NCBI GenBank assembly: GCA_022041995.1
Contig: CP074381.1
Coordinates: forward strand, 3,534,001 to 3,598,000
DNA from: Cupriavidus necator
Lineage (GTDB): Bacteria > Pseudomonadota > Gammaproteobacteria > Burkholderiales > Burkholderiaceae
DNA: 64,000 bases
Reading direction: 5' to 3'
The notes under the pieces were generated by a model. That model was not told the DNA's origin, made no database searches, and worked only from the letters and a program-made list of their open reading frames with translations. Every line of letters begins with the position of its first letter. The stretch's first letter is position 1. Of this stretch, positions 63,230 to 64,000 are shown piece by piece. Position numbers and translations under genes: made by a program.

Positions 63230-63853
63230 TCACGCCTGGTGCGACCCCAGGATCGGCCAGAGCGAGGCCAGCAGCAGCACCGCCATGCCGATATTGAAAG
63301 CGCGCAGCACCTTTGGCCGCGCCAGCCAGCGCCGCAGCGCCGAGCCGCACAACGCCCACATTGCTACGCTGGGCAGGTTGACCACCCCGAAGATCCCCGC
63401 CAGCAGCAGCACGTTGAGCCACAGGTTGCCGTGCAGCACGTAGGTGCTGCACGCGCCCACCGCCATCACCCACGCCTTGGGATTGACCCACTGGAACGCC
63501 GCCGCGGCCCAGAAGCCCATCGGCCGCTTGACCTGCTGGTCCTGCACGCCGCCGGCCGTGGCCAGCTTCCACGCCAGCCATATCAGGTAGACCGTCGCCA
63601 CCACGCGCAGCACCTGCCAGGTCCACGGGAAGGCTTGGAACAGCGATCCCAGCCCCAGCCCGACCAGTCCCACCATCAGCGCAAAGCCAATGCTGACGCC
63701 GAGCAGGTGCGGCACCGTGCGCATGAAGCCGAAGTTCACGCCCGAGGCGAGCAGCATCGTGTTATTGGGACCGGGGGTGATCGACGACACCAGCGCAAAG
63801 CCGGCAAACGCGGCAAAGACACCGGTTCCGGCGGCGAGTTGGGACACTTCCAT
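63230..63853 (-). CDS. LysE-family amino acid exporter
   Basis: A 207-residue inner-membrane exporter of the LysE/RhtB group. It has six hydrophobic segments; the family N-terminal motif reads GFALVSSITPGPNNTMLLAS (about residues 18-37), followed by GVSIGFALMVGLVGLGLGSL and FQWVNPKAWVMAVGA (about 120-134), which is characteristic. Substrates of related proteins are threonine, homoserine, cysteine or related compounds. It is divergent from a gene starting at 63950; the shared region holds repeats and an RBS hairpin (separate entries). Confidence 0.92.
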   Translation of the reverse strand: MEVSQLAAGTGVFAAFAGFALVSSITPGPNNTMLLASGVNFGFMRTVPHLLGVSIGFALMVGLVGLGLGSLFQAFPWTWQVLRVVATVYLIWLAWKLATAGGVQDQQVKRPMGFWAAAAFQWVNPKAWVMAVGACSTYVLHGNLWLNVLLLAGIFGVVNLPSVAMWALCGSALRRWLARPKVLRAFNIGMAVLLLASLWPILGSHQA

Positions 63854-63886
63854 GACTGACTCCAGGGCGCATTCAGGGAGTCAGTC
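63854..63886 (-). promoter_or_regulatory. Hairpin hiding the ribosome-binding site of the LysE gene
   Basis: On the minus strand GACTGACTCC (63886-63877) pairs perfectly with GGAGTCAGTC (63863-63854), loop 13 bases. The 3' arm contains the GGAG ribosome site and ends at the base before the ATG, so folding would block translation. Confidence 0.7.
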
Positions 63887-63900
63887 TACGGTCAGTGAGC

Positions 63901-63941
63901 GGTACAGTACCGGTACAATTTTGGGAATTAATACCGATACG
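63901..63941. promoter_or_regulatory. GGTAC/ATACCG repeats in the LysE divergent promoter region
   Basis: GGTACAGTACCGGTACAATT and ATACCGATACGGGACAG contain three or four GGTAC-like or ATACCG half-sites in direct and inverted order. Such arrays are typical operator regions of MocR-type (GntR-aminotransferase) regulators divergent from LysE exporters. Confidence 0.45.
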
Positions 63942-63949
63942 GGACAGAT

Positions 63950-64000
63950 ATGCCGACTGGTTCAGTGCAGGGCGCGCCCGGCCCGTTCTATGGGTTCACC
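63950..64000 (+). CDS. Start of a divergent gene, possibly a regulator (partial)
   Basis: ATG 63950 opens 17 codons (MPTGSVQGAPGPFYGFT) that run off the window. Divergence from a LysE exporter through a repeat-rich promoter suggests its regulator, but the residues are too few to name a family. Confidence 0.45.
   Translation, partial: MPTGSVQGAPGPFYGFT

Noticed and set aside
61134..63626. 830-codon open frame on the minus strand
   Set aside because: Exactly antisense to ffh and the phosphoribosyltransferase; His/Leu/Gln-rich chain with no family. Shadow of GC-rich codon use.

Overview
The window is G+C-rich chromosomal DNA of a betaproteobacterium in the Burkholderiales. Gene content and protein style (accB-accC-prmA-DUF3426 order, an H1-like Ala/Lys-rich histone, orphan Bug-type tricarboxylate receptors, PilS/PilR beside ampD, ffh beside a CcsA-like protein) point to Cupriavidus or a close Ralstonia relative, probably the main chromosome. 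This is inference from gene content; no search was run.

Layout. 1-7.0 kb: a minus-strand housekeeping run (mpl, YqiA-like esterase, ubiC, an RNB exoribonuclease, a TonB-like protein, aroE). 7.1-16 kb: a plus-strand run (unknown conserved protein, TlpA-like thioredoxin, aroQ, accB, accC, prmA, a DUF3426 zinc-ribbon protein, tpx, a PfkB kinase, a glycine-zipper lipoprotein). 16-18.3 kb: an H1-like histone gene with a chain of hairpins after its stop codon and about 750 bp of motif-rich, apparently non-coding DNA behind it. 18.3-27.9 kb: DUF2147 protein, Fur-type siderophore receptor, LysR/tautomerase/GntP permease/aldo-keto reductase, small lipoproteins, rdgC and a thioesterase. 28-34.5 kb: catabolic genes (two orphan Bug receptors, cupin, enoyl-CoA hydratase, CoA-transferase, LysR). 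34.5-38.8 kb: a patchy stretch with gene relics, a GDSL lipoprotein and small secreted proteins. 39-40.6 kb: isocitrate lyase.

40.8-50.6 kb is an accessory island between aceA and nrdB. It holds an integrase relic, an ISAzo13-like element split by an IS4-family element with an intact 12-bp target duplication, a broken MFS transporter, a compact PAAR / alpha-beta hydrolase / membrane-protein operon that looks like a type VI secretion effector-immunity cassette, a broken helix-turn-helix gene present twice in part, a SymE-like toxin gene, and a PHB-depolymerase-type esterase with a CopG regulator. 50.6-64 kb returns to core genes: nrdB, nrdA (with tandem NrdR boxes and a long leader hairpin), ampD, pilR, pilS, a PP0621-type protein, a CcsA/YpjD-like protein, ffh, a phosphoribosyltransferase, a LysE exporter and the first codons of a divergent gene.

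A caution for every reader: at least nine otherwise well-conserved genes or gene remnants carry a reading-frame break that is repaired by adding a single G or C, usually in a short G/C run (ubiC, DUF2147, gntP, rdgC, cupin, integrase relic, MFS, helix-turn-helix gene, CcsA-like). That one-sided pattern suggests assembly or base-calling deletions rather than nine independent pseudogenes. These entries are typed pseudogene because the frame is broken as given, but the biological gene may be intact.
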